Positions 45,827 through 54,995 of a stretch of DNA of 64,000 bases are shown one piece after another. Numbering within the stretch: position 1 is the first letter of the stretch; the number at the start of each line of letters is the position of its first letter. The position numbers and the translations under genes were made by a program. The notes under the pieces were generated by a model. It had not been told where the DNA came from. It did not search any database and worked only from the letters and a program-made list of their open reading frames with translations. Source of the DNA: Variovorax paradoxus (GTDB lineage: Bacteria > Pseudomonadota > Gammaproteobacteria > Burkholderiales > Burkholderiaceae_C); the NCBI RefSeq assembly GCF_902712855.1, contig NZ_LR743508.1, positions 1,550,001 to 1,614,000 on the forward strand. The letters are read 5' to 3'.

Positions 45827-46564
45827 ATGGAACCGAACGAACCCGAAATGGCAGAAGAACCCTCGGCACTGCGCGGACGCGAGCGCCAGCGCGGCAAGGG
45901 CGCCACGCTGTCCGACGAGCTGAAGGACACGCTCGAAGACCTGATCGTCAGCGGCGTGATGAAGCCGGGCGCGCGGCTCGACGAAGCCGAACTGGCCGAG
46001 CGCTTCAAGGTGTCGCGCACGCCGGTGCGCGAAGCGCTGAAGGCGCTGGCCGCCACAGGCCTGGTCGACCTGCGCAGCCGGCAGGGCGGCGTGTGCGTGG
46101 CGCGCATCTCGTTGCCCATGCTCATCGAGATGTTCCAGATGATGGCCGTGATGGAAGGCCTGTGCGCGAAGTTCGCGGCGCGCCGCGCCACCGAGGCGCA
46201 GAAGGCGCACATGAGCCGCCTGCACGACGAGCTCACGAGCATCCTCGCTTCGGGAGATCACTCGCGCTTCTACGATGTGAACCAGGATTTCCACGACGCG
46301 CTGTACGAGGCCTCGAACACGCACTACCTGGCCGAGCAGACGCGCGCGCTGCGCAAGCGGGTGCGGGTGTACCGCCGCTACGTCACCTTCCAGCCGGGAC
46401 GCATGACGGCCACCATCGGCGAGCACGCCGCCATCCTGGACGCCATCCGGCGCAACGATCCGGCGGCCGCGTTCACTTCTGCCATCGACCACGTGAGCCT
46501 GCTCGAGGACGACATGGTCGACCTCATCGCGGCGCTGTCCGAGCAGGACGGCGGCGCTCCCTGA
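45827..46564 (+). CDS. GntR-family (FadR/FCD subgroup) transcriptional regulator
   Basis: This 245-residue regulator has a winged helix-turn-helix (about 30-92), with ELAERFKVSRTPVREALKAL, and an all-helical FCD ligand domain (about 100-230). AAGGAAGG precedes the ATG at 45827; a second ATG at 45848 is possible. Lying within the operon, it probably senses a pathway intermediate and represses the operon. A sigma-54-type promoter would need an additional activator, so one of the two ideas may be wrong. Confidence 0.9.
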   Translation: MEPNEPEMAEEPSALRGRERQRGKGATLSDELKDTLEDLIVSGVMKPGARLDEAELAERFKVSRTPVREALKALAATGLVDLRSRQGGVCVARISLPMLIEMFQMMAVMEGLCAKFAARRATEAQKAHMSRLHDELTSILASGDHSRFYDVNQDFHDALYEASNTHYLAEQTRALRKRVRVYRRYVTFQPGRMTATIGEHAAILDAIRRNDPAAAFTSAIDHVSLLEDDMVDLIAALSEQDGGAP

Positions 46565-46646
46565 GCCCCTCTTTCAAGAACGCCATTCTTTCCGACCGAA
46601 TCTCCCGACCGAATTTTTCAAACGTATTCCAGGACATCACTTCATC

Positions 46647-47477
46647 ATGAAACTCGAACTCGAAGGCAAGACCGTACTCATCACCGGCGCTTCCAAAGGC
46701 ATCGGCCTTGCAGCCGCGCACTCGTTCGCGGCCGAAGGCTGCCACCTGCAGCTGGCCGCGCGCGACGGCGTGGCGCTCGCCGCGGCCAGGGAAGAGATCG
46801 AGAAGATCTACCCCATCAATGTGCGCATCCACCCGATGGACCTGGCCGCGCCGGGTGCCATGCAGCAACTGGCCGAGGCTGCAGGACACGTCGACATCCT
46901 GGTGAACAACGCGGGCGACATTCCCGCAGGCCCGATCGAGTCGCTCGACTTCGCCGTGGTGCGCCGCGGCTTCCAGCTCAAGGTGCTGGGCTACATGGAA
47001 CTCTCGCAGATCTACTACGCGCGCATGAAGGCCGCGGGCGGCGGCGTGATCGTGAACGACATCGGCAACTCCGGCGAGAACTGGGACGCCAACTACATCG
47101 CCGGATCCACCGGCAATGCGGCAGTGATGGCCTTCACGCGTGCGCTCGGCGGCGTCAGCCTGGACGATGGCATCCGCGTGGTGGGCGTGAACCCCGGCCC
47201 GGTGGCAACGGACCGCATGGTCAAGCTCATGAAGCGCCGTGCGCTCGACACCCACGGCGACGAAGGCCGCTGGGAGGAGCTGTTCGACAACTACCCCGGT
47301 GGCCGTCCGGCCACGCCCGAGGAGGTGGCCGAGCTGATGGTGTTCCTGGCCTCGCCGCGCGCGGGCTACATCACCGGCACCGTGGTGACCATCGACGGCG
47401 GCATCGCGGCACGCGGCTCGATCATCAAGACCAGCAAGAAGGCCATGGCCGCCGAACAGCAAAGGCTCGCGGCATGA
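46647..47477 (+). CDS. SDR-family oxidoreductase with atypical active site
   Basis: This 276-residue protein has the Rossmann motif TGASKGIG (13-20) and NNAG (87-90), so it is a short-chain dehydrogenase/reductase. The usual Y-x3-K is YIAGS (150-154), with serine where lysine should be. The usual Ser-containing strand reads NDIGNSGEN. The family's catalytic lysine is therefore missing at its normal place. The C-terminal GRPATPEEVAELMVFLAS and YITGTVVTIDGG are standard. The stop overlaps the aminotransferase ATG (ATGA). Confidence 0.87.
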   Translation: MKLELEGKTVLITGASKGIGLAAAHSFAAEGCHLQLAARDGVALAAAREEIEKIYPINVRIHPMDLAAPGAMQQLAEAAGHVDILVNNAGDIPAGPIESLDFAVVRRGFQLKVLGYMELSQIYYARMKAAGGGVIVNDIGNSGENWDANYIAGSTGNAAVMAFTRALGGVSLDDGIRVVGVNPGPVATDRMVKLMKRRALDTHGDEGRWEELFDNYPGGRPATPEEVAELMVFLASPRAGYITGTVVTIDGGIAARGSIIKTSKKAMAAEQQRLAA

Positions 47478-48661
47478 GCGCGGTACTGAAGTCCGTCGAG
47501 GCGCCGGAGGCCGCTGCCTCGTCGGTGACCAACGACGCCGAGACCCGCAACCGGTATTTCGACCGCCTTTTCACCAATCCCGAGCTGATGTGGCTCGGGC
47601 AGAACACCAACCACTACCCGCTGCACCCCGCCGTCAAGAAGGCGCTGCACGACGCCATCGACGACGAGAGCTTTCACGCCTACGCGCCGCCGCTGGGCAT
47701 GGAAGCACTGCGCTCGGCCATCGTGGCCGACCTGGGCGTTGCTGGCCAGTCGGCCGTGGTGACCGACGGCGCAGTGTCGGCGCTGGCACTGGCCTGCCGT
47801 GCCTTCTGCGTGGCGGGCAAGGGCTTCGTGACCACCGATCCGGGCTGGAAGTGGCCGCTGCAGTTCGCGGCCAAGGCCGGCTCGGCGATCACCGAGATTC
47901 CGATCTATGGGCCCGAATACGGCTTCAAGCTCTCGGCCGAGGCGCTGGCCGCGTCGACCGACGAGAACACCGCCGTCATTTACCTGGTGGACCCGAACAA
48001 TCCGCTGGGCACCACCTACACCGAAGACGAGATTCGCGCCTTCGCGGACCGCGCCCGCGAGATCGGCGCCGTGCTGATCCACGATTGCACCTATCGCGAC
48101 TTCGCAGACAGCCACACGCTGGCCTCGCGCTTCTATCCCGAAGGCACCGTGACCATCGTGAGCTTCTCCAAGTGGCTCGGCCTGGCGGGGCTGCGGCTGG
48201 GCGCGCTGGTGGCGTCGCCCGAGCTGCTCGCGCGCATCCTCCCGCATTCGCAGGCCCCGCTGGGCGCGAGCGTGCTGGCGCAGCGCGCGGCCATCGCGGG
48301 CCTTGCGGTGAAGGACGAATGGATGGCCGAAGTGATCGTGCAGCAGCGCGCCAACCAGAAGATGATCGTCGACGCTTTCGCCAGGCTGCCCGGCTTCGAA
48401 GTGCCGGTGTTTCCGTCACAGGCCAACTTTATCGTGGTCGAGTGCAGCAAGGCAGGCGTGACACCCGAGGCGCTGGTCACGGCGCTGGGCGAGAACGACA
48501 TCATGGTACGGCAGGGTACCTACCACACACCGCGCTTCGGTCACCGGTTCATCAAGATCTCGACCACCGTGCCCAAGGCCTGGGCACAGGCCCTGTGCGA
48601 CGTGCTGCCGCAGGCCGTGGAACGTGCACGCAGCCTGCCGGCCACGGCGGCCCTGTTCTGA
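47474..48661 (+). CDS. Class I/II PLP-dependent aminotransferase
   Basis: This 395-residue fold-type I aminotransferase has the PLP lysine at 233 (SFSKWLGLAGLRLG), ring-contacting Asp204 and Tyr207 (IHDCTYRDF), and Asn175/176 in DPNNPLGTTY. It probably transfers an amino group from or to a pathway intermediate. The substrate side cannot be predicted from motifs. Confidence 0.9.
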   Translation: MSAVLKSVEAPEAAASSVTNDAETRNRYFDRLFTNPELMWLGQNTNHYPLHPAVKKALHDAIDDESFHAYAPPLGMEALRSAIVADLGVAGQSAVVTDGAVSALALACRAFCVAGKGFVTTDPGWKWPLQFAAKAGSAITEIPIYGPEYGFKLSAEALAASTDENTAVIYLVDPNNPLGTTYTEDEIRAFADRAREIGAVLIHDCTYRDFADSHTLASRFYPEGTVTIVSFSKWLGLAGLRLGALVASPELLARILPHSQAPLGASVLAQRAAIAGLAVKDEWMAEVIVQQRANQKMIVDAFARLPGFEVPVFPSQANFIVVECSKAGVTPEALVTALGENDIMVRQGTYHTPRFGHRFIKISTTVPKAWAQALCDVLPQAVERARSLPATAALF

Positions 48662-48674
48662 GGAGCGACGAACC

Positions 48675-49556
48675 ATGAGCTTCGCCATCACCCCCGACGG
48701 CACCCGCCTGTACTACGAGACCGCGGGCAGCGGCACGCCCATCGTGTTCGTGCACGAGTTCGGCGGCGACCACCGCAGCTGGGAGCCGCAGATGCGCTAC
48801 TTCGCGCGGCGCCATCAGTGCGTGACCTTCGGCGCGCGCGGCTATCCGCCTTCGGACGTGCCCCAGGACTTGGAGCGCTACTCGCAGGCCACCGCGGCCG
48901 ACGACATCGTTGCCGTGATGGACGCGCTGAAGCTCGAGCGTGCGCACATCGTGGGCCTCTCGATGGGCGGCTTTGCCACGCTGCACTTCGGCCTTCGCCA
49001 TGCGAAGCGCGCGGCCTCGCTGGTGATTGCCGGCGCGGGCTACGGCGCGGAGAAAGAGCACGAGGACTACTTCCGCGGCGTCTCCCTCGAAGTCGCTAAG
49101 CAGTTCGAGGTCCAGGGTTCGGAGAAATTCGCGCGCACTTATTCGCTGGGCGCGAGCCGCGTGCAATTCCAGAACAAGGACCCGCGCGGTTGGCAGGAGT
49201 TTGCAACCTGGCTCGGCCAGCACGACGCCGTGGGCGCTGCCAACACCATGCGTGGCGTGCAGGCGCGCCGCCCGTCGATCTACGACCTGGAACACGAACT
49301 GCGCGCGATGGCCGTGCCTTCGCTCGTGGTGGTCGGCGACGAGGACGACCACTGCCTGCAGCCCGGCATCTTCCTGAAGAAGACCGTGCCGGCCTGCGGC
49401 TTGGCGGTGATGCCCAAGACCGGCCACACGCTCAACCTCGAAGAGCCTGCCGCGTTCAATGCCTTGCTGGCCGAGTTCTTCGCGCAGGTCGAGGCCGGCC
49501 AGTGGAAGCCGCGCGACCCGCGCGCGTTGCCCAGCCAGATCATGAAGACCGACTGA
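48675..49556 (+). CDS. Alpha/beta-hydrolase
   Basis: This 293-residue hydrolase has the nucleophile Ser96 in GLSMGG, an acid near VVGDEDDHC and the final histidine in KTGHTLNLE. It resembles enol-lactone and amide or ester hydrolases of aromatic and heterocycle degradation. The start is the ATG at 48675, 14 bases after the aminotransferase stop. The stop overlaps the next ATG (TGATG). Confidence 0.88.
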   Translation: MSFAITPDGTRLYYETAGSGTPIVFVHEFGGDHRSWEPQMRYFARRHQCVTFGARGYPPSDVPQDLERYSQATAADDIVAVMDALKLERAHIVGLSMGGFATLHFGLRHAKRAASLVIAGAGYGAEKEHEDYFRGVSLEVAKQFEVQGSEKFARTYSLGASRVQFQNKDPRGWQEFATWLGQHDAVGAANTMRGVQARRPSIYDLEHELRAMAVPSLVVVGDEDDHCLQPGIFLKKTVPACGLAVMPKTGHTLNLEEPAAFNALLAEFFAQVEAGQWKPRDPRALPSQIMKTD

Positions 49557-50863
49557 TGAACGACGAAGCAGCCACCGCGCAGACCGCGCAGGTCATGCAC
49601 AGCGTGCCCGGCGAGCGAGACATTTGGCGCATCGATGCCAACCGCCTGTGGGATCGGCTCATGACGCTTGCGCGCATCGGCGCCACGCCGGGCGGCGGTG
49701 TTGACCGGCAGGCGCTGAGCGCGGAAGAAATTGCCTCGTGGCACACGATGATCGGCTGGGCGCTGTCGGCGGGGCTGGAGCCTTCGACCGACGCGGCCGG
49801 CAACCTCTTCATTGCGCTTCCCGGCATCGACCGCGACGCGCCGCCCGTGCTGGCCGGCAGCCACCTCGACAGCCAGCCCGGCGGCGGGCGCTTCGACGGT
49901 GTCTACGGCGTGGCGGCTGCGCTCGAGGTGCTCACCACCATGGCGGCCCGCGGTGTGCGCCCGCCTGTGGACATCGTCTGCGTCGCCTGGATGAACGAGG
50001 AAGGCTCGCGTTTCGCGCCCGGCATGATGGGCTCCGAAGCCTTCGCCGGCGTGCGCAGCCTGAATGAGGTGCGCGCGGTGCGCGACGCCGAGGGCATTTC
50101 AGTGGCGGATGCGCTCGATGCCTTGCATGCGGCATTCCCGACGCTGCGCAGGCGGCCTCTGGGCTTTGCGCTGGCGGCTTACGTCGAGGCGCACATCGAG
50201 CAGGGGCCGATCCTGGAGGCGGAGGAGCGCGTGATCGGCGTGGTCACCGGCATCCAGGGAAAGAAGACATTCGACATCGTCGTCGAGGGTGAGCGCGGAC
50301 ACGCCGGCACGCTGGCCATGGCCGACAGGCGTGACGCGCTGGAAGCGTTCTCGCGCATCGCGGTGGCGCTGTATTCGCAGGTCGGCGGGCATGACGACGT
50401 GGTGAAGTTCACCATTGGTCGCCTGCAGGTGGAGCCCAACGCGCCTTCGGTGGTGCCCGAACGCGCCACGCTGCGCATCGACCTGCGCCACCCCGACAAC
50501 GCCGTGCTGGAACTGCTTGGCCGGCGCCTGGTGTCGCTGTGCGAGACTCTCGCTGCGCCATGCCAGGTGAAGGTGACGCCGCTGGTCGACGCGCCTTCCA
50601 ACGTTTTCGACCCTGCTCTGCAGCAAGCCATCGCGCAGGCGGCCGAGTGCATCGGCGAGCCGCACATGCACATCCTTTCCGCCGCCGGTCACGACGCGCG
50701 CCATATGGCGTCGCTGTGTCCGAGCGCGATGATCTTCATTCCATGCCGCGACGGCGTGAGCCATGCGGAGCATGAGTGGGCCGAGCCCGCGCACGTGGCG
50801 GCCGGTGCGAACGTGCTGCTGCGCGTGTTGCTGCCGTATGCAGGAGAGGGGAGCCGTCCATGA
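49556..50863 (+). CDS. M20-family amidohydrolase (N-carbamoyl-amino-acid hydrolase/allantoate type)
   Basis: This 435-residue zinc enzyme has the ligands of the M20 hydantoinase/carbamoylase group: GSHLDSQPGGGRFDG, NEEGSRF, AHIEQGP and a C-terminal SHAEHEW. Relatives hydrolyse N-carbamoyl-L-amino acids, ureidopropionate or allantoate, releasing ammonia and carbon dioxide. Its presence supports a nitrogen-containing substrate, perhaps hydantoin- or ureide-like. The stop overlaps the cupin ATG (ATGA). Confidence 0.88.
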   Translation: MNDEAATAQTAQVMHSVPGERDIWRIDANRLWDRLMTLARIGATPGGGVDRQALSAEEIASWHTMIGWALSAGLEPSTDAAGNLFIALPGIDRDAPPVLAGSHLDSQPGGGRFDGVYGVAAALEVLTTMAARGVRPPVDIVCVAWMNEEGSRFAPGMMGSEAFAGVRSLNEVRAVRDAEGISVADALDALHAAFPTLRRRPLGFALAAYVEAHIEQGPILEAEERVIGVVTGIQGKKTFDIVVEGERGHAGTLAMADRRDALEAFSRIAVALYSQVGGHDDVVKFTIGRLQVEPNAPSVVPERATLRIDLRHPDNAVLELLGRRLVSLCETLAAPCQVKVTPLVDAPSNVFDPALQQAIAQAAECIGEPHMHILSAAGHDARHMASLCPSAMIFIPCRDGVSHAEHEWAEPAHVAAGANVLLRVLLPYAGEGSRP

Positions 50864-51825
50864 GTTCCACATCCACCGCCTCCTTGTCCTCCTTGCCGGC
50901 CGGGCTCGACATGGCCGACCTGCCCATGCAGCATCCGCGCGCACCGGCCGGCGCCGCGCAGGCTCGCGCACGCTTCTTCAATTCGGGCAATGCCTTCAAC
51001 GTGAAGCTGCCCGTGGTGCCCGCGCAGCTGTTCCCGCCACCGCAGGAAGGTCGCTTCGGCGTGTTCGACTGCGACCAGTCGGACGCGCTGGGTTGCGGCT
51101 TCGCGGCCACCACGCCGCTGATGCTCGCGCGCTACGTGCGCATTGCCGCACGCGACGCATTGCTGCCGCTGGACGTGAATGCCACGGGCTCGGTCTGGTA
51201 TGTGATTGCCGGCAGCGGCCGCTTGTCCGGCGGTGCCGACAGTTTCACATTCGGCACCGGTGACGTGTTCCTGCTGCCCGGCGCTTCGGGCTACCGGCTC
51301 GAGGCCGGCCCCGAAGAGCTCCTGCTGTGGACCGTGGGCAACGAGCCGCAACTGGATTTCGAGCGCGCACAACCTGCGTCTCGGGCCTCGGCCACCATCG
51401 ATGCGGTGCACTACCCGGCCGATGAGATCGAGCGCCAGTTCGCGCTGATCTTCTCCACCGCCACGCACGACGAAACCTCCGGCCGCGCGCTGATCTTCTC
51501 GTCGGACCGTCAATCCGCCGCGCGCAACCTGACGCCCACGCTCACCCTGAGCTTCAACACGCTCGAGCCGCACACCCACCAGCGCACCCATCGCCACAAC
51601 TCCGCCGCCATCACGCTGGTGGTGCAGGGCGAAGACTGCCATTCGATGGTCGGCCATGCGATGTGCCCGTGGGCGCCGTGGTCCACGCTGGTCACGCCGC
51701 CGGGCGCCCCGCATTCGCACCACAACGCGGGCACACGCGGTGCGCGCTTTCTCATCGTGCAAGACGGTGGTTTGCACTATCACGCACGAACCATGGGCTT
51801 CGAGTTTCTGGAGTTATCGGAATAG
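50860..51825 (+). CDS. Two-cupin-domain protein (gentisate-dioxygenase-like layout)
   Basis: This 321-residue protein has an N-terminal half with a degenerate cupin (TGSVWYVIAGSGRLSGG, GDVFLLPGAS). The C-terminal half is a better cupin, with the metal motif THQRTHRHNSAAITLVVQG and a later GAPHSHHNAG histidine pair. Ring-cleaving gentisate-type dioxygenases have this bicupin plan, but other functions are possible. It is the last gene of the operon, with CAGGAGAGGGGA before its start. Confidence 0.83.
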   Translation: MSSTSTASLSSLPAGLDMADLPMQHPRAPAGAAQARARFFNSGNAFNVKLPVVPAQLFPPPQEGRFGVFDCDQSDALGCGFAATTPLMLARYVRIAARDALLPLDVNATGSVWYVIAGSGRLSGGADSFTFGTGDVFLLPGASGYRLEAGPEELLLWTVGNEPQLDFERAQPASRASATIDAVHYPADEIERQFALIFSTATHDETSGRALIFSSDRQSAARNLTPTLTLSFNTLEPHTHQRTHRHNSAAITLVVQGEDCHSMVGHAMCPWAPWSTLVTPPGAPHSHHNAGTRGARFLIVQDGGLHYHARTMGFEFLELSE

Positions 51826-52073
51826 GGCACAGAACGCGGACGAAGTTTTCGAAGTCCAGCGTCTTTGATCCGAATCATGCTCGCAAAATTTGGCATCGTT
51901 AGTTAACATAATGCACATTGATGGCCCGAGCATGTGATTCGACCTGCAGATGAGGCCACCAGCGGCGGGGTCGGCCTCTGCAGCGAGACCGATGATTGGG
52001 TGAAAGCCGAGGCCTGGGTTGACGCACAGCACCGCAATAGCCCCCTGCCGAGCTGGTGCGTGCAGTCCGCAAC

Positions 52074-54380
52074 TCAAGAAGAGGGAACGCGAGGATGGAG
52101 CCGGACCGGTATGGCCTTGGCCGCTGGAACCTTGCTTCGCTCCGCATAGTGCGACAGCGGAATCAGCGGATTGCATTCCGGGTAGTAACCTGCCACGCAG
52201 CCGAGCGGGATGTCGTAGCCCGTCACGCGCATCGCGTGGACGGTGCGGGCATGTCCATCGTCGACTGCGGAGCTCACGTCCACCTGGGTCCCTTCAGTCA
52301 AACCGAGGCGCTCGATGTCGTCCCGGTTCATCAAGAGCACGCGACGCGTACCGTAAACGCCACGAAAGCGATCGTCCAGGCTGTAGATGGTGGTGTTGAA
52401 CTGGTCGTCGCTGCGCAGCGTCATCAGCCGCAGCACGTCAGGGCCGGTTTCGGGTGTGTCAGGGTCTGCGCGGAGGTTGCCGTAGCCCTTGAAGTTGGCC
52501 TTTCCGTTCTTCGTTTTCCACACGCGTTGCCTTGCCGGCGCCGGCCGCGGAAAACCACCAGGAGCCGCCAGGCGGCTATTGAAGTCGTGGAAAGTCTCAG
52601 GAAAAACCTGCGCGATGTGCTCGCGCACCAGTGCATAGTCCGCCACCCAAGCATCCCACGGCACCTTCGTGTTCTGCGGCAGGCTGGCTTTGGCGATGCC
52701 TGCGACGATGGCGGGCTCCGACAGCAGCGATGCCGCCGCCGGCTCGGCCACGCCGCGCGAGGCGTGCATGACACCGGTCGAATCCTCCAGCGCCACAGTC
52801 TGCTCGCCGCTGGCCTGCCGGTCGATTTCGATGCGCCCCTTGCAGGGCAGCAGATACGACGCCTTGCCGTGAACAAGGTGCGAGCGATTGAGCTTCGTCG
52901 CGATGTGCACGGTGAGCTGCAGTTCTCGCCAGGCAGGCTCGAGCCGCTCGGAGTCGGGCACGGCGCGCACGAAGTTGCCGCCGAAGCCGATGAATGCGCG
53001 CACCCGACCGGCCAGCACGCCTTCGCAGGTCTCGACCGTATTCAACCCCTTCTCGTGCGGCGGCTCGAAGCCGTACAGTGCAGCCAGCTTGTCCAACGGT
53101 GCGAGCTCGGGTTTCTCGGTGATGCCAACGGTGCGCTGGCCCTGCACGTTCGAGTGTCCACGCACCGGGCAGATGCCCGCGCCGAGCTTGCCGATGTGGC
53201 CACCGAGCAGCAGCAGGTTGCAGACCATCTGCACGTTCTCGACGCCCTTGCGGTGCTGAGTGAGGCCCATGCCATAGATACCGATCACCGCCTTCGCGTT
53301 GGCAAAGGTCGTCGCGGCGGCCTCCAACTGCGCGCGCGCGAGTCCTGATTCGCGTTCGATCTCAGCCCAGGGGGTCTTTCGAACCGAAGCCGCGAAGCCA
53401 TCGAAGCCTTCTGTGTGCTCGGCGATGAATGCCATGTCGAGCACTCGCGAGCGTCCCTCGTCGCGGGCTTTGTCGTCGGCCGCCAGCAGCGCCTTGCACA
53501 TGCCGGTGAGTGCGCCCAAGTCGCCACCGTTCTTCACCTGGAGGTATTGGGTGCTGATCCGGGTGTGCGCGGGCGTGAGCATCTCGGTGGGTGACTGCGG
53601 GTTCACGAACTCCTCCAGCCCGCGTTCGCGCAACGGGTTGAAGGTGACGATGGGGACGCCTCGCTTGCGCGCGTCCTGCAGCTGATGGAGCATGCGCGGG
53701 CTGCTGACACCGGTGTTCTGGCCGAAGATGAAAATCGCGTCGCAGTGATCGAAGTCCTCCAGGCGGACCGTGCCGACCGGCGTGCCGATGGTCTCCGGCA
53801 ACGCCACGGATGTGCTTTCGTGGCACATGTTGGAACTGTCGGGCAGGTTGTTGTTGCCGTACAGGCGTGCCAGCAACTGGTACATGTAGCTGGACTCCAG
53901 CGAGGCGCGGCCCGAGGCGTAGAACACCACCGAGGCGGGTTCTTGGGCATGCAGGGCCTTCAGCTCGGAGCCAATGCCCGCGAAAGCCTCTTCCCAGGTC
54001 ACTTCGATGTAGCGGTCGCGTCCGGCATCCCACCTCATGGGCACTGTCAACCGTCCCCCTTCTTCCAGGGCGTGGTCGCTCCACGTGAGGAGTTCGGTCA
54101 CGGAGTGCTTCAGGAAGAACTCCGCAGGCAGGCGTTTGGCGGTGAGCTCCCAGGCGGTGGCCTTGGCCCCGTTTTCGCAGAACTCCGCAGGATGCGGATG
54201 CTCGGGCTTCGCCCAAGCGCAGCTCACGCACCCGAAGCCGCCAGGCTTGTTCTGCTTCATGAGCGCCTGCACCCCGACGATCGGGATGCGCTCGCGAATG
54301 AGGTGGCTGGTCACGGCTTTGAGCGAGCCCCAGCCGCCGGCGGAATCGGTATAGGGCTCGAAATGCGGTGTGTCTTCCAA
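52074..54380 (-). CDS. FdhF/YdeP-family molybdopterin oxidoreductase
   Basis: This enzyme has about 768 residues if started at a TTG at 54380, 5 bases after a GGAGC box. E. coli YdeP has about 759 (recalled). Conserved family blocks begin soon after: SAGGWGSLKAV, GCVSCAW, NMCHESTS, GHSNVQGQRTVGITEKP, KLNRSHLVHG and SDDQFNTTIYSLDDRFRG. Only two N-terminal cysteines are present, fewer than the four of a standard iron-sulfur site, as in YdeP. It is a cytosolic Mo/W-bis-MGD enzyme of unknown substrate; YdeP is linked to acid resistance. The frame is open to 54692 without family similarity. No electron-transfer partner gene adjoins it. Confidence 0.85.
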   Translation of the reverse strand: MEDTPHFEPYTDSAGGWGSLKAVTSHLIRERIPIVGVQALMKQNKPGGFGCVSCAWAKPEHPHPAEFCENGAKATAWELTAKRLPAEFFLKHSVTELLTWSDHALEEGGRLTVPMRWDAGRDRYIEVTWEEAFAGIGSELKALHAQEPASVVFYASGRASLESSYMYQLLARLYGNNNLPDSSNMCHESTSVALPETIGTPVGTVRLEDFDHCDAIFIFGQNTGVSSPRMLHQLQDARKRGVPIVTFNPLRERGLEEFVNPQSPTEMLTPAHTRISTQYLQVKNGGDLGALTGMCKALLAADDKARDEGRSRVLDMAFIAEHTEGFDGFAASVRKTPWAEIERESGLARAQLEAAATTFANAKAVIGIYGMGLTQHRKGVENVQMVCNLLLLGGHIGKLGAGICPVRGHSNVQGQRTVGITEKPELAPLDKLAALYGFEPPHEKGLNTVETCEGVLAGRVRAFIGFGGNFVRAVPDSERLEPAWRELQLTVHIATKLNRSHLVHGKASYLLPCKGRIEIDRQASGEQTVALEDSTGVMHASRGVAEPAAASLLSEPAIVAGIAKASLPQNTKVPWDAWVADYALVREHIAQVFPETFHDFNSRLAAPGGFPRPAPARQRVWKTKNGKANFKGYGNLRADPDTPETGPDVLRLMTLRSDDQFNTTIYSLDDRFRGVYGTRRVLLMNRDDIERLGLTEGTQVDVSSAVDDGHARTVHAMRVTGYDIPLGCVAGYYPECNPLIPLSHYAERSKVPAAKAIPVRLHPRVPSS

Positions 54381-54995
54381 TGCGCGCTCCAGCTTTGTTT
54401 TGAAAAAATCACGGTATGTCTTCCGCCGGGCGCACCTGTAGGTCGCCAGCGAGCCGCTTCGTGGGACGGTGCAGTGCTGGGTCGGCCATGTCGAATGACT
54501 CTTCGCACTGACGGTTGCCTTTGGGTGCGCCATAGGACGTGACAGCGAGGTCAACGTCGCTATGACGATTGAAGTCGACGCAGGGAAGAGGCTGGCAATC
54601 GGAAGCGACTTTCGGTGACCATCGCCTCGAACATTCAGCCACTGCACTCCCGCATCGGACGCTGATCGGCGCCGTTTCAGCGGGTCAGCCATGGAGACTG
54701 CGGCTCTCAGGCCGTATGCATGCGGCCAAGGTCTTCACCTGGTGAGCCTCGTGGAGCGTCGCGTTCACCAGCGCGTCGCCCATGAAGTGCATGGGCGCCA
54801 GCCGCTCGTTCAGCGCCGGAGCCGTGCGCTCAGCAGCGCGGCGGAGTTCACGCTCAGGCGCGTCATGCTCAGCTTGGAGGCATCGAACGCGATGAGCGCT
54901 CCGTGCGGCTCAACCAGCCCCGGATGTGGATCGGCGCGCTATTGCAGTTTTCTAGACAGACTGTCTGCGTCGTAAAGGATTGAAGAATCAGCAGC
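54381..54995. other. Spacer with possible decayed coding sequence
   Basis: This 615-base region lies between the oxidoreductase and the histidine kinase. A minus-strand frame (54409-54642) ending RPTKRLAGDLQVRPAEDIP and another around 54700-54800 (RLAPMHFMGDALVNATLHEA) look protein-like. Both are short, have no leader and match no family I know. No RNA gene is seen. Confidence 0.35.
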
